From NCBI GenBank assembly GCA_937927975.1, contig CALEZT010000186.1, positions 56,421 through 120,420 on the forward strand: a stretch of DNA of 64,000 nucleotides. Direction: 5' to 3'. Source of the stretch: an uncultured Phycisphaerales bacterium (GTDB lineage: Bacteria; Planctomycetota; Phycisphaerae; Sedimentisphaerales; Anaerobacaceae). The notes below the pieces were generated by a model, which did no database searches, had not been told where the DNA came from, and saw only the letters and a program-made list of their open reading frames with translations. Shown here piece by piece: positions 16,425 through 26,500 of this stretch (position 1 is the first letter of the stretch; every line of letters starts with the position of its first letter). The translations under genes were made by a program, and so were the position numbers.

Positions 16425-17345
16425 GTGAGTTCGTTGAAGACCATCGCTACAGTCAATCAAAAAGGCGGTTGCGGAAAGACGACGACCGCGATCAATCTGT
16501 CGGCGGCTCTGGCGGAAACGGGCAAACGGGTCCTGCTGATCGATCTGGATCCCCAGGCCCACGCCACCATCGGGCTGGGGCGAGACCCGAACTCCTTTCC
16601 GCGTACCATATACGACGTTCTGACGAAGCCCGGCGTGGCGATGGCGGACGTTGTGGTTCGTACGACGATCGACCGCCTGGATTTGGCCCCATGCAATGTT
16701 CTGTTGGCCGGCGCGGAACTGCAACTGGCGACCGTCTCGGGCAAAGAGCTTCTCCTGGGCGCAGGGCTTCGCGGCGTCCGGGATGCCTACGACGTCTGTG
16801 TGATCGATTGTCCGCCTTCGCTCGGCATCCTGACGCTCAACGCTCTGGTCGCCAGCACGGATCTCGTCGTGCCGGTCCAGGTTCACTACTACGCCCTCGA
16901 AGGGCTTCGTCGCCTGCTCGACACGGTTGGCATCATGCGGCAGTGGTTTCACCCGTGTTCCGTGGAGAACATCGGCCTGCTCCTGACCTTCGTCGAGGAG
17001 CGGACGACGTTCAGCCGGCAGGTGCAGCAGCAGATGCGAAGCATCTTCGGAGACCTGGTCTTCGAGACGGTGATTCACCGCAACGTCCGGCTGGCGGAAG
17101 CGCCCAGCGCCGGAGAACCGGTCCTGCGGTACGCGCCGCACAGCAAGGCTGCGATCGACTACCGCGCGCTGGCTGCGGAGATTCTGCAAGTCGCTCCGCA
17201 AGCTGCAGAGCCCGCAGAGGATCGCATCCGACGAGGCATGCAGAAACAGGTGAGCGCTATCTTCCAGGGCGCGTGGATTCCCAGACGCCAACGCTCCCCC
17301 AACCCTGTAGGACCGAGGCCCCCGTTTTCGCTGGAATCCACCTGA
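16425..17345 (+). CDS. ParA/MinD-family ATPase
   Basis: The protein has 306 residues from a GTG; a TTG nine bases later is the alternative. Residues 13-20 (KGGCGKTT) are the deviant Walker A of ParA-type ATPases. LLIDLDPQAHA is the A' motif and VIDCPPSLG the Walker B. The family positions chromosomes, plasmids or protein arrays by ATP-driven cycling on DNA or membrane. No parB-like gene or parS cluster is nearby, so an orphan role in placing another cell component is possible. After residue about 265 there is a Pro/Arg-rich extension that looks unstructured. The gene stands alone with its own strong promoter. Confidence 0.88.
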   Translation: MSSLKTIATVNQKGGCGKTTTAINLSAALAETGKRVLLIDLDPQAHATIGLGRDPNSFPRTIYDVLTKPGVAMADVVVRTTIDRLDLAPCNVLLAGAELQLATVSGKELLLGAGLRGVRDAYDVCVIDCPPSLGILTLNALVASTDLVVPVQVHYYALEGLRRLLDTVGIMRQWFHPCSVENIGLLLTFVEERTTFSRQVQQQMRSIFGDLVFETVIHRNVRLAEAPSAGEPVLRYAPHSKAAIDYRALAAEILQVAPQAAEPAEDRIRRGMQKQVSAIFQGAWIPRRQRSPNPVGPRPPFSLEST

Positions 17346-17700
17346 GTTCCTCCCGGTTGGGTCCGACTGTCGAGGTTCAGGACACGGGGTTCCATACCTG
17401 TGAGAAAAAACAACGGTCGGGACGGGATTTCCCGAACTGAGGTTTCTGGCTTGCGGTACAATCCCGGTGGATCCTCCTGCAGGAGGCACCTGTAACAGAC
17501 TCTGATGGGTTTCTGTGGGACCGGCAGCCGCTGTGGCTGCGTCCGGCTCTCTGAGCTTATGCTTGGTGGGTTCGACGTGCGCCCAGATACGACCGACTCT
17601 GACGATAGCTTCAAGGGCAAGCCGCAGCGGCTGCCGGACTTCCCCCTCCTCTCTGGGGCGACACGTTCGGTAGCGAATGGAAAGCCCGTCAAAGGTCCCG
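17346..17700 (+). other. Structured intergenic region with a long-range inverted repeat
   Basis: No gene is seen in these 355 bases between convergent genes. There is a perfect 14-base palindrome at 17473-17486 (CCTCCTGCAGGAGG). A perfect 13-base inverted repeat pairs 17521-17533 with 17625-17637, enclosing 91 bases. Either could terminate the ParA transcript or belong to a structured RNA. No known RNA family was recognised. Confidence 0.45.
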
Positions 17701-18258
17701 TCAGGCTTTGGTTCCGCTCGTCTCTGTGCCCGCGAGCATGCCTTTCCAGCGGCTGATGTGACCATCCTCGTCCGCCTGGTCCTTTTCGATCACCTTGCGG
17801 GTCTCGTCGTCCCACTCGATGGTCCTCAGCAGTTCGGCGTAGTGGTGCACCGCCTTGCTCTCGACCCAGACCCCGGTTTTGAAGATGGCTTCCTTGCCCA
17901 GCAGGCGGGAGCCGAAGCCGAAAGCGAAGCCCACCATCCAGTAGGCGGGCCTCAGGATGCTCGGTCGAAAGCCGTATTCATACAGCTTGACCTGGAAATC
18001 CTGGTAATGGCCCATCTCGTTGCACATCGCGGCGATCAGCATGCTGTTGACTTCGCTGCGCTCTTTGGTGATCTGGAACTTGTAGATCGTCTGGGCCATC
18101 AGTTCCAGCGTGTGCAGCGTCCGCAGGCCTTTGCGGATCGCGGCCAGACGCTCGGGGGCGAAGCCTTCTCCCCTCAGGGCGAACTGCTCGGCCCGCATCT
18201 CCGGGCGAATGATGGAAATGTCGTATTTCGGTTTCGCTGCGGTCTGTTGTTGCGCCAT
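17701..18258 (-). CDS. COQ7/ferritin-like di-iron protein
   Basis: The protein has 185 residues. Four helices carry carboxylate/histidine pairs: LELMAQTIYKFQ, NEMGHYQDF, VESKAVHHYAELL and KDQADEDGHISRW. This spacing of ExxH-type motifs is that of the COQ7 (demethoxyubiquinone hydroxylase) and related di-iron carboxylate proteins. COQ7 hydroxylates a ubiquinone precursor, but no other quinone gene is nearby and this lineage is expected to use menaquinone, so the substrate may differ. It starts with a well-placed ATG (GAAGGGAT upstream) and is transcribed divergently from the nitrilase gene. Confidence 0.7.
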   Translation of the reverse strand: MAQQQTAAKPKYDISIIRPEMRAEQFALRGEGFAPERLAAIRKGLRTLHTLELMAQTIYKFQITKERSEVNSMLIAAMCNEMGHYQDFQVKLYEYGFRPSILRPAYWMVGFAFGFGSRLLGKEAIFKTGVWVESKAVHHYAELLRTIEWDDETRKVIEKDQADEDGHISRWKGMLAGTETSGTKA

Positions 18259-18525
18259 GTGCCTATCCCTTCACTGTCCGGTAAACATTCGAATGTCCCA
18301 GGTGTTTTTCCGTATACGCCGATTCGCTGCGCCGGTTCGGCAAACACGTGAAGAGCATTCTTCCATTCTCGATGCTCGTTGTCACCCGAATTCATTGTGG
18401 GAAACCGTTTCAGCCTCTGAAGAGATCGCGTCTTGACTGGGGAACAACTTGCCGGGATCATGGATGAGAGTCGGCGATGGACGCGACCAGGAGCCGGCTG
18501 TCAGTGATTCTGAAGGAGCACGATC

Positions 18526-19608
18526 ATGAGAACACCCGGCGTACGAGATCTTGCTGCGTTTGTGATGCTTGCGGGGCTTCTTCTGTCGGCGGGGTCCGCA
18601 TCCGCCGTCGAGCCGGATCGGCCTTCGACGGAGCCTGGGACATCGGTTCCGAGGCCGGTTATCAAGAAGAGGGGACACGTGCGAATCGCGACCCTGGGGC
18701 CTCGGTCGCCGTCGGTCGCCGGGACTGCTGAACCGCAGGCGGTCGTCGGCCAGGTGATCGCCCACTGGAGACGCGAATTCTCGCAGGTGTTGGCGGATCG
18801 GCCCGATCTGATCGTCGTTCCGGAGGCGTGCGATCGCGTCAGCGGGTTGTCGCGAGAACGACTGCTTGAGTACTACCGCGTGCGCAAGGATCAGGTCCGC
18901 GGTTTCTTCGCCAAGGTCGCTGCGGAGAACCGCTGCTACATCGTCTACTCGGCCGCCAGGCAGGTGGAGGACGGCACCTGGCGCAATTCCAGCGTCCTGA
19001 TCGACCGGCAGGGGCAGGTCGTGGGCGTCTACAACAAGAATCACGTGGTCATCGAGGAGACGACCGAGTCGGGCATCCTGTGCGGGCGCGAGGCGCCGGT
19101 CTTCGAGTGCGATTTCGGACGGGTGGCCTTCGCGATCTGCTTCGATCTGAACTTCGATGAGTTGCGGCTGAAGTACGTCAAGGCCAGGCCGGACCTGATC
19201 GTGTTCTCCTCCATGTACCACGGCGGCTTGATGCAAGCCTACTGGGCGTACTCCTGCAGGGCGCACTTCGTGGGGGCAATTCACGGCCTGCCGTGCGAAA
19301 TCCGCAATCCCCAGGGCGAGGTCCTCGCGTCGAGCACGAACTACTTCGATTACGCGGTCGCCGACGTCAACCTTGACTGTCGCCTGGCCCACCTGGACTA
19401 CAACTGGTCCCGGCTCCGCGAGTTGAAGAACAAATACGGCCCGAAGGTCACGATCAGTGATCCCGGATTCCTGGGTTCCGTGCTGATTACGAGCGAACAT
19501 GAGACGGTCTCCGTGGACGACATGATTGCGGAGTTTCACATCGAGCTGCTCGATGACTATATGGCCCGCGCTCTGGCGCATCGCCACGCGCCGGGGAATG
19601 TCGAATGA
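18526..19608 (+). CDS. Exported carbon-nitrogen hydrolase (nitrilase superfamily)
   Basis: The protein has 360 residues, with GAAGGAG about 9 bases before the ATG. Residues 1-27 are a signal peptide ending SASA. The Glu-Lys-Cys triad of the superfamily is visible as E100 (IVVPEAC), K171 (YNKNHV) and C205 (AICFDLNF). These enzymes hydrolyse C-N bonds of amides or nitriles or transfer acyl groups. Most are cytosolic, so an exported one probably acts on envelope or environmental amides. It stands before the exopolysaccharide locus with a 165-base gap, with no evidence of co-transcription. Confidence 0.85.
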   Translation: MRTPGVRDLAAFVMLAGLLLSAGSASAVEPDRPSTEPGTSVPRPVIKKRGHVRIATLGPRSPSVAGTAEPQAVVGQVIAHWRREFSQVLADRPDLIVVPEACDRVSGLSRERLLEYYRVRKDQVRGFFAKVAAENRCYIVYSAARQVEDGTWRNSSVLIDRQGQVVGVYNKNHVVIEETTESGILCGREAPVFECDFGRVAFAICFDLNFDELRLKYVKARPDLIVFSSMYHGGLMQAYWAYSCRAHFVGAIHGLPCEIRNPQGEVLASSTNYFDYAVADVNLDCRLAHLDYNWSRLRELKNKYGPKVTISDPGFLGSVLITSEHETVSVDDMIAEFHIELLDDYMARALAHRHAPGNVE

Positions 19609-19773
19609 TCTGTCCCCAGTGATGGGCGGCCGGTCGTTATGAGACCTGTCCTCTTTCGGCGGTTTTGCAGGGGGACGCCTGGGTCCAGGGCGGTTATCTC
19701 GCTCCGCCATATTCGATTCTCAGACCCTCAAAAAGCTTAAGCGGGTCGCGCGGAGAACCGATAAACCCCTGGA

Positions 19774-21654
19774 ATGGATTGCGCACGCTTGATGATTCGT
19801 GTTCGCAGGGGTGTCCGCGGAGCGGGGCTGTTCCTCATCGTCGCGGCTGTCGCAGCGGGTCTGGCCGGATGCAACAACAGGGTCCTCGACCCCAGCCAGA
19901 TCGGTCGGTTTCGTCCGACGCCGGCGGTGAGCGTGATTCTGGACTCGCTGGGCGTGGCGGAGGAACCCCCTCTGGCCTGGGAGACCGCAGAAGAGCCCCG
20001 ACTGGAGGACATCCGGTCCGAGACCGGGGACTATGTCTTGCAGCCGGGCGACATCGTGCAGGTGGCGATCTTCGAACTCCTCCAGGAGGGGGCTGCGGTC
20101 ATCAACAACTACACGGTCACCGAGAGCGGCAAGCTCTCGATTCCCGAGGTCGGGCCCATTCAGGCCGCGGGGCTTACAGAGTCCCAGCTTGAGGAGACGA
20201 TCCGGAGGGCTCTTTCGCCCAATATCCTTCGCAATCCCTCAGTTACGGTCATGCTGTACAGCTCGCAGCAACGGGCGTTCTCGATCCTCGGCAACGCTGT
20301 CCCGGCGCCCGGCCGGTACTTCATTCCCAGGTACGACTACCGCTTGGCGGAAGCGCTGGCGACGGCTCAAGTGGCGATGCAGTACAACGTCAGCCATATC
20401 TACGTTTCGCGGAGAGAAGGGACGGGCGAAAAGCGGCCCTCGGACAAGTCCAGGCCGGGGCAGGCGCCCGAGCTCGAGACCCTCCACCCCGGCGCCTCCG
20501 TGGGACAGCCTCTTTCGACAGTCCCCGAAAGCCCCGCCACGTCCAGGAGAGACATTGCGGAGCCGTCGGAACCGGCGCAGAAGTACGAGAACAAGCGTGA
20601 AATGCTCGATCTGATCTCGCCTCAGGCGAGGGCTTGGCCGCAGAGTGACAGGGTGATCGGACGCCCGACCGAAGCGATTCAGGCGAACAACGACATGACC
20701 GCCTCGGTTCTCCCAGGCGGGTTCCGCGTGCTGGTGCCGATCCCGTCGCAGGGAACGCCCAGAACCGCGCCCCAGGGCATCGTGCAATCGCCGGTCGAGT
20801 TCGGGCCGTCGTATTCCGCCTCCGCGGGGAATCCCGCCGACGCCAAGGCCGCTCCGCGAATGGAATGGATCTACGACGGGACCCAGTGGAAACAGGTCCC
20901 GGCCAAGAGCGGGTCCGCTCCCGTCGTGCAGCCTCCAGCCGCACAGGTTCCGTCGCCGACTCGCTCTTCGATCCCGGCGCCGGGGCAGGACTCGTCGCAG
21001 ACGGAATGGGTCCTTCGCAACGGCGCCTGGGTCCCGGCGCCTCGCGGTCAGGCTCAACCTCAGTCTCAACAGCCTCAGCCCTCGGGCGCCAGGCCGCCTG
21101 CGGTCGTCGCACCAGGGTTGCCGACGACGGCTCCGATTGATCTGGACTGGGAGCTGGCTTCGCAGACTCGTTCGATCCGCATCCCGGTCGACAAGCTGCT
21201 GGCGGGCGATTCTCGCTACAACATCGTCATCAAGCCCGGCGACACGATCCACGTTCCGGTGGATCTGATCGGCGAATTCTTCATCATGGGCAACGTCAAC
21301 AGGACCGGCGTGATCAATCTGACAGGCCGGCCGATGACGTTGATGATGGCGATCGCCGCCGCCGGCGGGCTCGGGCCGCTGGCGATGCCGCGTCGTGTCG
21401 AGGTGACGCGAAGGATCGGCACGAAGCAGCAGGAGATCGTCATGGTGGATCTGGACCGGATCGCCAGGGGCGAGCAGCCCGATTTCTTCATCAAGCCGAA
21501 CGATCTGATCAACGTGGGGACCGACGCGACCGCGCGATGGCGCGCGGTTCTGCGAAATGCGTTCCGAGCCACCTACGGGTTCGGCTTCGTGTACGACCGG
21601 AACTTCGCCGATGCGGACTACGGAAAAGGATTCCAGTTGCCGAGTTGGTTCTAG
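19774..21654 (+). CDS. Polysaccharide export (OPX) lipoprotein with long disordered insert
   Basis: The protein has 626 residues. A start at 19792 (MIRVRRGVR) is equally possible, and neither has a strong ribosome site. The signal peptide ends at lipobox GLAGC (C33). Residues 85-165 are the Poly_export domain (YVLQPGDIVQVAIFELLQE), and 168-215 a first SLBB-like unit (ILGNAVPAPGRYFIP). Residues about 215-455 are Pro/Gln/Ser-rich and probably disordered, including two similar Trp motifs at 363-373 and 410-419. Residues 484-585 are a second SLBB region (VIKPGDTIHVPVDLIGEFF, FIMGNVNRTGVINL). It would form the outer-membrane exit for the polysaccharide made with the Wzc-like protein at 28495. It is the first gene of the exosortase operon. 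Confidence 0.88.
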   Translation: MDCARLMIRVRRGVRGAGLFLIVAAVAAGLAGCNNRVLDPSQIGRFRPTPAVSVILDSLGVAEEPPLAWETAEEPRLEDIRSETGDYVLQPGDIVQVAIFELLQEGAAVINNYTVTESGKLSIPEVGPIQAAGLTESQLEETIRRALSPNILRNPSVTVMLYSSQQRAFSILGNAVPAPGRYFIPRYDYRLAEALATAQVAMQYNVSHIYVSRREGTGEKRPSDKSRPGQAPELETLHPGASVGQPLSTVPESPATSRRDIAEPSEPAQKYENKREMLDLISPQARAWPQSDRVIGRPTEAIQANNDMTASVLPGGFRVLVPIPSQGTPRTAPQGIVQSPVEFGPSYSASAGNPADAKAAPRMEWIYDGTQWKQVPAKSGSAPVVQPPAAQVPSPTRSSIPAPGQDSSQTEWVLRNGAWVPAPRGQAQPQSQQPQPSGARPPAVVAPGLPTTAPIDLDWELASQTRSIRIPVDKLLAGDSRYNIVIKPGDTIHVPVDLIGEFFIMGNVNRTGVINLTGRPMTLMMAIAAAGGLGPLAMPRRVEVTRRIGTKQQEIVMVDLDRIARGEQPDFFIKPNDLINVGTDATARWRAVLRNAFRATYGFGFVYDRNFADADYGKGFQLPSWF

Positions 21655-21655
21655 C

Positions 21656-22702
21656 ATGGCTCCCGTGGCGGATTCCTCGCGGACTCCAGGACTGGACGCG
21701 GGTCCGTTCGTGGCGCGTCGGACGTGGAGCGAGCTGGGACCTCATGTCTGGGTGAAGATCCTCCTTCTCGCGGGACTGCTGGGCGTCCTTTTTCGCACGG
21801 AGATCGGGGAGATGGTTCATCTGTGGCTCACCGATCCAAGCTGGTCGCATGGCATCCTGATCCCTTTGTTCAGCCTGTACTTCGTCCATCAGAAGCGACA
21901 TGAAATCCTGGGCCTGGAGCATACGTGCGATCCGCTGTGGGAACGGCTCGCGGGTCGTCGGCCGCAGCGGCTGCTCTCCAATCAGACCCGTGCGAACTAT
22001 TTCGGTCTGCCGCTGTTGCTGCTGATCCTGGCCTTCTACGTCTTCAATGTCGTCAGTCCCGCGGGATACGCCTATCTGCGTCCGATCTCGATGATCGCGA
22101 CTGCGGGGGCGGTGGTCCTGTTCCTGGGAGGATGGCGACTGGTCCGCCACACGTGGCTCCCGATCGCGTTCTTTGTCTTCGCGATCCCTTTGCCTCGTCG
22201 GTACTACGTGGGTCTGACGATGCCCATGCGGCATCTCTCGGCCACGATCGCGACGACGCTGCTGAACCTGATCCCGAATCTCGATGCCACCGCAAGCGGC
22301 GTGGTCATCGAGGTTGTATATCAGGGACGGCGTCTCGATCCGGCGCTGGACGTCGCCGAAGCATGCAGCGGAATACGCCTGTTGATGGCGTTTCTGGCTC
22401 TGGGCGTGGCAATGGCTTATCTTCACGAGCGGCCTCTCTGGCAGCGGCTGGTCCTGCTCGCCGGCACGGCGCCGATCGCGATCTTCTGCAACATCGTCCG
22501 CGTGACCGTCACAGGATTTCTCTACGTCCTGGTCGGCCAGCAATACACGCAGGGGATCTACCACGACATGCTCGGTCTGGCGATGCTGCCGCTGGCCTTC
22601 GCCCTGTACGGACTGCTCGCGTGGTTCATGGCCAGCCTGTTCATCGAAGAAGACGAAGGGGGCGTCCAAGGCGTCGTCGTCAGGAGGCGGGCGAATGGAT
22701 AA
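21656..22702 (+). CDS. Exosortase
   Basis: The protein has 348 residues from the ATG at 21656, one base after the upstream stop; a longer frame would overlap that gene. It is a multi-pass inner-membrane cysteine transpeptidase-like enzyme that recognises PEP-CTERM-type tails. The catalytic residues are all present: C237 in AEACSGIRLL, R282 in NIVRVTVTG and H303 in YHDMLGL. The membrane segments match the family layout. The probable substrates are the PAP-CTERM proteins encoded at 951 and 2976. It overlaps the EpsI-like gene by 8 bases, the usual partner arrangement. Confidence 0.93.
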   Translation: MAPVADSSRTPGLDAGPFVARRTWSELGPHVWVKILLLAGLLGVLFRTEIGEMVHLWLTDPSWSHGILIPLFSLYFVHQKRHEILGLEHTCDPLWERLAGRRPQRLLSNQTRANYFGLPLLLLILAFYVFNVVSPAGYAYLRPISMIATAGAVVLFLGGWRLVRHTWLPIAFFVFAIPLPRRYYVGLTMPMRHLSATIATTLLNLIPNLDATASGVVIEVVYQGRRLDPALDVAEACSGIRLLMAFLALGVAMAYLHERPLWQRLVLLAGTAPIAIFCNIVRVTVTGFLYVLVGQQYTQGIYHDMLGLAMLPLAFALYGLLAWFMASLFIEEDEGGVQGVVVRRRANG

Positions 22703-23444
22703 GCGATCGGCCCCTCTTGCGGCGTACGTGCAGCCTTCGTTCGTTCTGTGCGTTGCCGTGCTGGCTCTGGCGGCCGGCGGGATGTCCGTCGCCACGCGGA
22801 AGCTGGGCCTGTATCTCAAGAAAGAGCCGCTGCCGCTGAAAGTGCCGCTGGATGCGATGGACGCAGGGAAACTCTCGCCCTACCGCGTCACGGCCCGACA
22901 CGAGATCGAGAATGCGGACATCCTCGAATCCCTTGGAACCCAAGACTACATCCAATGGGTTCTGGAGGACCCCTGCCAGCCTGCGCGCAGCCCGACGAGG
23001 GAAGCGCTCGTGTTCATCACATACTACCGACTCCCCGACCGCGTCCCTCACGTGCCGGAAGAGTGCTATACCGGAGGCGGCTATCAGCGTCTGAACACCG
23101 ACGCCATCAGCTTTCAGATCGGACCGGCCGACGACCGTCGGGCCGTTCCCGGACGCTACCTGCGTTTCACCAGGAAGGCAGGGGACCTGTCCTTGGGCTT
23201 GCAGCAGTTTCCTGTGCTGTATCTGTTCCGCGTCAATGGAGAATACGCTGGAAGTCGGGATGACGCTCGCATGGCCCTGAACAAGAATATCTTCCGCAAA
23301 CACTCGTATTTCTGCAAGGTCGAGCTGGTCTTCAACCAGTCGCGCGCCGCTCCTGCAAAAGAGGAAGCGGTGACCGCGGGAGAACGAATCCTGGCGGTGC
23401 TGTTGCCCGTTCTGGAACGGGAGCATTGGCCGGACTGGGAGTAA
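22695..23444 (+). CDS. EpsI-like exosortase-associated protein
   Basis: The protein has 249 residues, overlapping the exosortase gene by 8 bases. An N-terminal membrane anchor lies at residues about 12-31, and the remainder would face the periplasm. ALVFITYYRLPDRVPHVPEECYTGGGY resembles the EpsI domain signature (a tyrosine-rich strand, then HxPExC followed by GG; here HVPEECYTGGG). Proteins of this type accompany exosortases, sometimes fused to them, and are thought to help exopolysaccharide production or substrate processing. The exact activity is not known for the family. Confidence 0.8.
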   Translation: MDKRSAPLAAYVQPSFVLCVAVLALAAGGMSVATRKLGLYLKKEPLPLKVPLDAMDAGKLSPYRVTARHEIENADILESLGTQDYIQWVLEDPCQPARSPTREALVFITYYRLPDRVPHVPEECYTGGGYQRLNTDAISFQIGPADDRRAVPGRYLRFTRKAGDLSLGLQQFPVLYLFRVNGEYAGSRDDARMALNKNIFRKHSYFCKVELVFNQSRAAPAKEEAVTAGERILAVLLPVLEREHWPDWE

Positions 23445-23514
23445 AAGGAATCGTCGGCTCCGGCGGGACGTTTGCTCTGATGCGTCCTGACGAAGTCGGG
23501 AAAGGGGATTACCG

Positions 23515-26500
23515 ATGGCGAGAAGACGCCTGAACAAGAAGGTGGCGCTGATGGGCACGACGGTGCTCCTGCTGCTGGTGATGATGGTTGTGTTCATCTT
23601 CCTGCGGCTCAATCGCGACCCGGCGCCCCTGATCGCCGACGGCGATGCCGCCTGGGCGTCGAAGGACTTCAAGACCGCGCGGGAGAATTACGAGAAGGCC
23701 TTCAGTCTGGTCGACTCGCCCGAGATGCGGATCGAGTTGCTCTTCAAACGGGCGGATGTCTATCGGGAATTGGGCCTGTGGGACAAGGTGCAGGGATGCT
23801 GGGAGGCGATCGTCACGATCGATCCGCAGAACGTCAAGGCCCATCTCGGTCGGCTCAAATACTCCTATATCCTGGTCGACAGTCTGGGGGGGGTCGGCCG
23901 CAGCGCCAGCGGGTATTGGGAAGAGGTCCTTACGCAGGCTCGCAAGACGTTGAATGTGATCGAGACCGCCGGCTTGCTGGAGGCCGCGCGGGTCGAATGG
24001 GAGCCTTCCTTCGGGCAGATCCAGGATCGAGGATGGAGCCGGGGCGCGGCGACTCTCGGTCCGCATCTGCACTTCGTCAAGGGGCGTGCCGCGATGGAAC
24101 TGGCGGGCATGGGCGCCGTCCCTTCTCCCGGCGACTTGCTTCGCGAGGCCCAGGCCGACCTGGAGGAGGCTAAGAAGCTGGATCGGACCAACCCCCAGGT
24201 GTATCACTGCCTGTCGCAGGTCTTCGTGACGCGGGGCAAGATCGCTACGTCCGTCGGCAACCGCAACGAACAGACCCAGGCCGAGAAACAGGCGGATGAG
24301 GTCCTGGCTGAGGGAGTGCGCGCCGCAGGCGATTCTCCTGAGGTGCATATCCACGTTCTCGCGAGAAAACTCAATGTCGTCCAGCGGGGGACGATCTCCG
24401 AAGCGAGAGAACAGATGAGGGCCCTGGAATCCGAGTACGACGCCATGACCCAGCGGTTTGCGTCGAGCGCCCAGGCCCACGCAGCCAAGGCCCAATTCCT
24501 TTCGTTTTTCGCGGCGTACCTCGACGCGCCATCGGCTCGGGACAAGCTCGACAAGGCGATCGTTGCCGCCCGACAGGCGGGAACGATCGATCCGGAGAAC
24601 CCCGAGCACGCGATCCTGTCGGCCGGCTACCATTACCGGAAATCCTCAATCTACAAGGATGCGTCGGCCCTGCAGACCATGATCGATCTGGCGGATCGGG
24701 CGCTCCAATTGGCGGACGCGCAGGACACGCCCGGCCCGACGCAGACAGCCCGACGGGTCAATCGCTTGTCTCTGTGTTCGCTGCTGGCGCGAGGTTGCGT
24801 CGAGCGGGTTCTCTCGATGCCTGCTTCGGATCCCGCAAGAGGTGAGCTGCTGGCCCGCGCCGAGGAGGCGGTTCGCCAGATCGGACAGATCCAGGGCAGC
24901 GGGGACGACCCCGAGGTCCTCAAATGGCGAGGCATGCTCGAACTGGCCCGTGGACAATCAGGCAAAGCAGTGATGAGCCTGTACGCCGCCTACGAGCAGA
25001 ACAAGGCCGCCAACGCACCTGGGCAGCGAGATCCCTACCTCGCCATGACGCTGGCCTCGATCTTCAAGGAGACGTCGGAGATCGGCGCGGTCATCGACTT
25101 TCTGGGCACCGCGCTGGGCGCAGGGATCATTCATACGAAACCCGACGCCATTCTGGACTATGGCGACGCGTTGCTGTCGGCCGGCACGTACGACGGAGCG
25201 CTCGGTGCGGCCGGCTCGTTCGATGAGCGGTACGGCGTCACCGACCGGAGCCGGCTGCTGCGGGTCAAGGCTCTGATCGCCAAGGGCCTCATTTCCGAAG
25301 CGGAGGATGCCCTCGCGCAACTGAAGGCCGAGGAAGCCGCGGTCCTGTCGCTGCATCTCGATCTGGTGCGAGCCAGGACCGCGCAGGTGCAGGCCGCGAT
25401 TCATCAGCAACAGGTCGCCGGCAGGACGTCGTCCGGAACCGGGGCAGGCGATCAGGGGCAGCCCGACGCGGTTCGCGGTCTGACGGCCGAACTGCTCGGT
25501 CACCATCGTCGCGAGGCGGACCTCACACGACGCTTGCTGAAGGTCGATCCCAATGCGGTCGAGGAACAACACGTCGGACGCCTCTGCGAGTCGTTGGTCG
25601 AACAGGGGGACATCGGCGCCGCCAGGACCGTTGCGGATGCCTATCTCCAGCGGTTGCCCGACAGTCCCGTGGCCTTGTTCTATCAAGCCTTGTTGTCGGA
25701 ACCCGATCCGAGGAACTGCTCCCCAGCCAGACGGAGGGAGATTCAGGGCCAGGCGCTGGGCGCCATCCGGGACCCGATACGTCGGGCCCTGGAACTCGGC
25801 GTCTTCTATCGACAAACCGAGCAACTGGACCAGGCGGCCGCACAGTGGCGAAGCGTGTTGGACGCTACGGCTTCGCAGGCGGCGCACGACATGCCTGCCT
25901 ATTTGAAGATTCGCAACATCAGTCCTCGCCACGTCGCGGTCGGCAATCTTTTCGATCTGGCCCGCCATCGGGAAGATGGGAGGCTCGCGGAAGAGATGGT
26001 CGATCTGGCCCGACGCGAGAATCTGGACGATTGCGGCGGCTCTCTCTACGCGGCCCGCCTGGCTTTCTCGCGGCAGCAGTACGACATCGCGCTGACTCAT
26101 CTGGATCAGTGCCTCAAGCACAGGCCCGTCTTCTCCCACGGATACCTGCTTCGAGGCAACGTCAAAGCGGCCCTGGGTCGGGAGCGGGAATCCATCGACG
26201 ACATCCGCGAGTCGTCGCGTCTGAATCCGACGGACCCGACGATCGCCAAGTCGCTGGCCAACGCTCTGTATCTGCGCAACCACAAGCTGGGCGCAAGCGC
26301 TTCGTCGGAACAGAAGAGCGAGGCCAGGCAAGCGTTGGAGCGAGCCATCCATCTGAATCCGCGGGACGTTCAACTGCTCTCGGGTTACGCCGGCCTGGTG
26401 GGCGAGGAAGACCCGATGAAGGCGATCGCAATTCTCCAGACGATCCACACCAACGCGCCGACGCTGCAGAACGCGGTGATGCTCGGACGAGTAGCGACCG

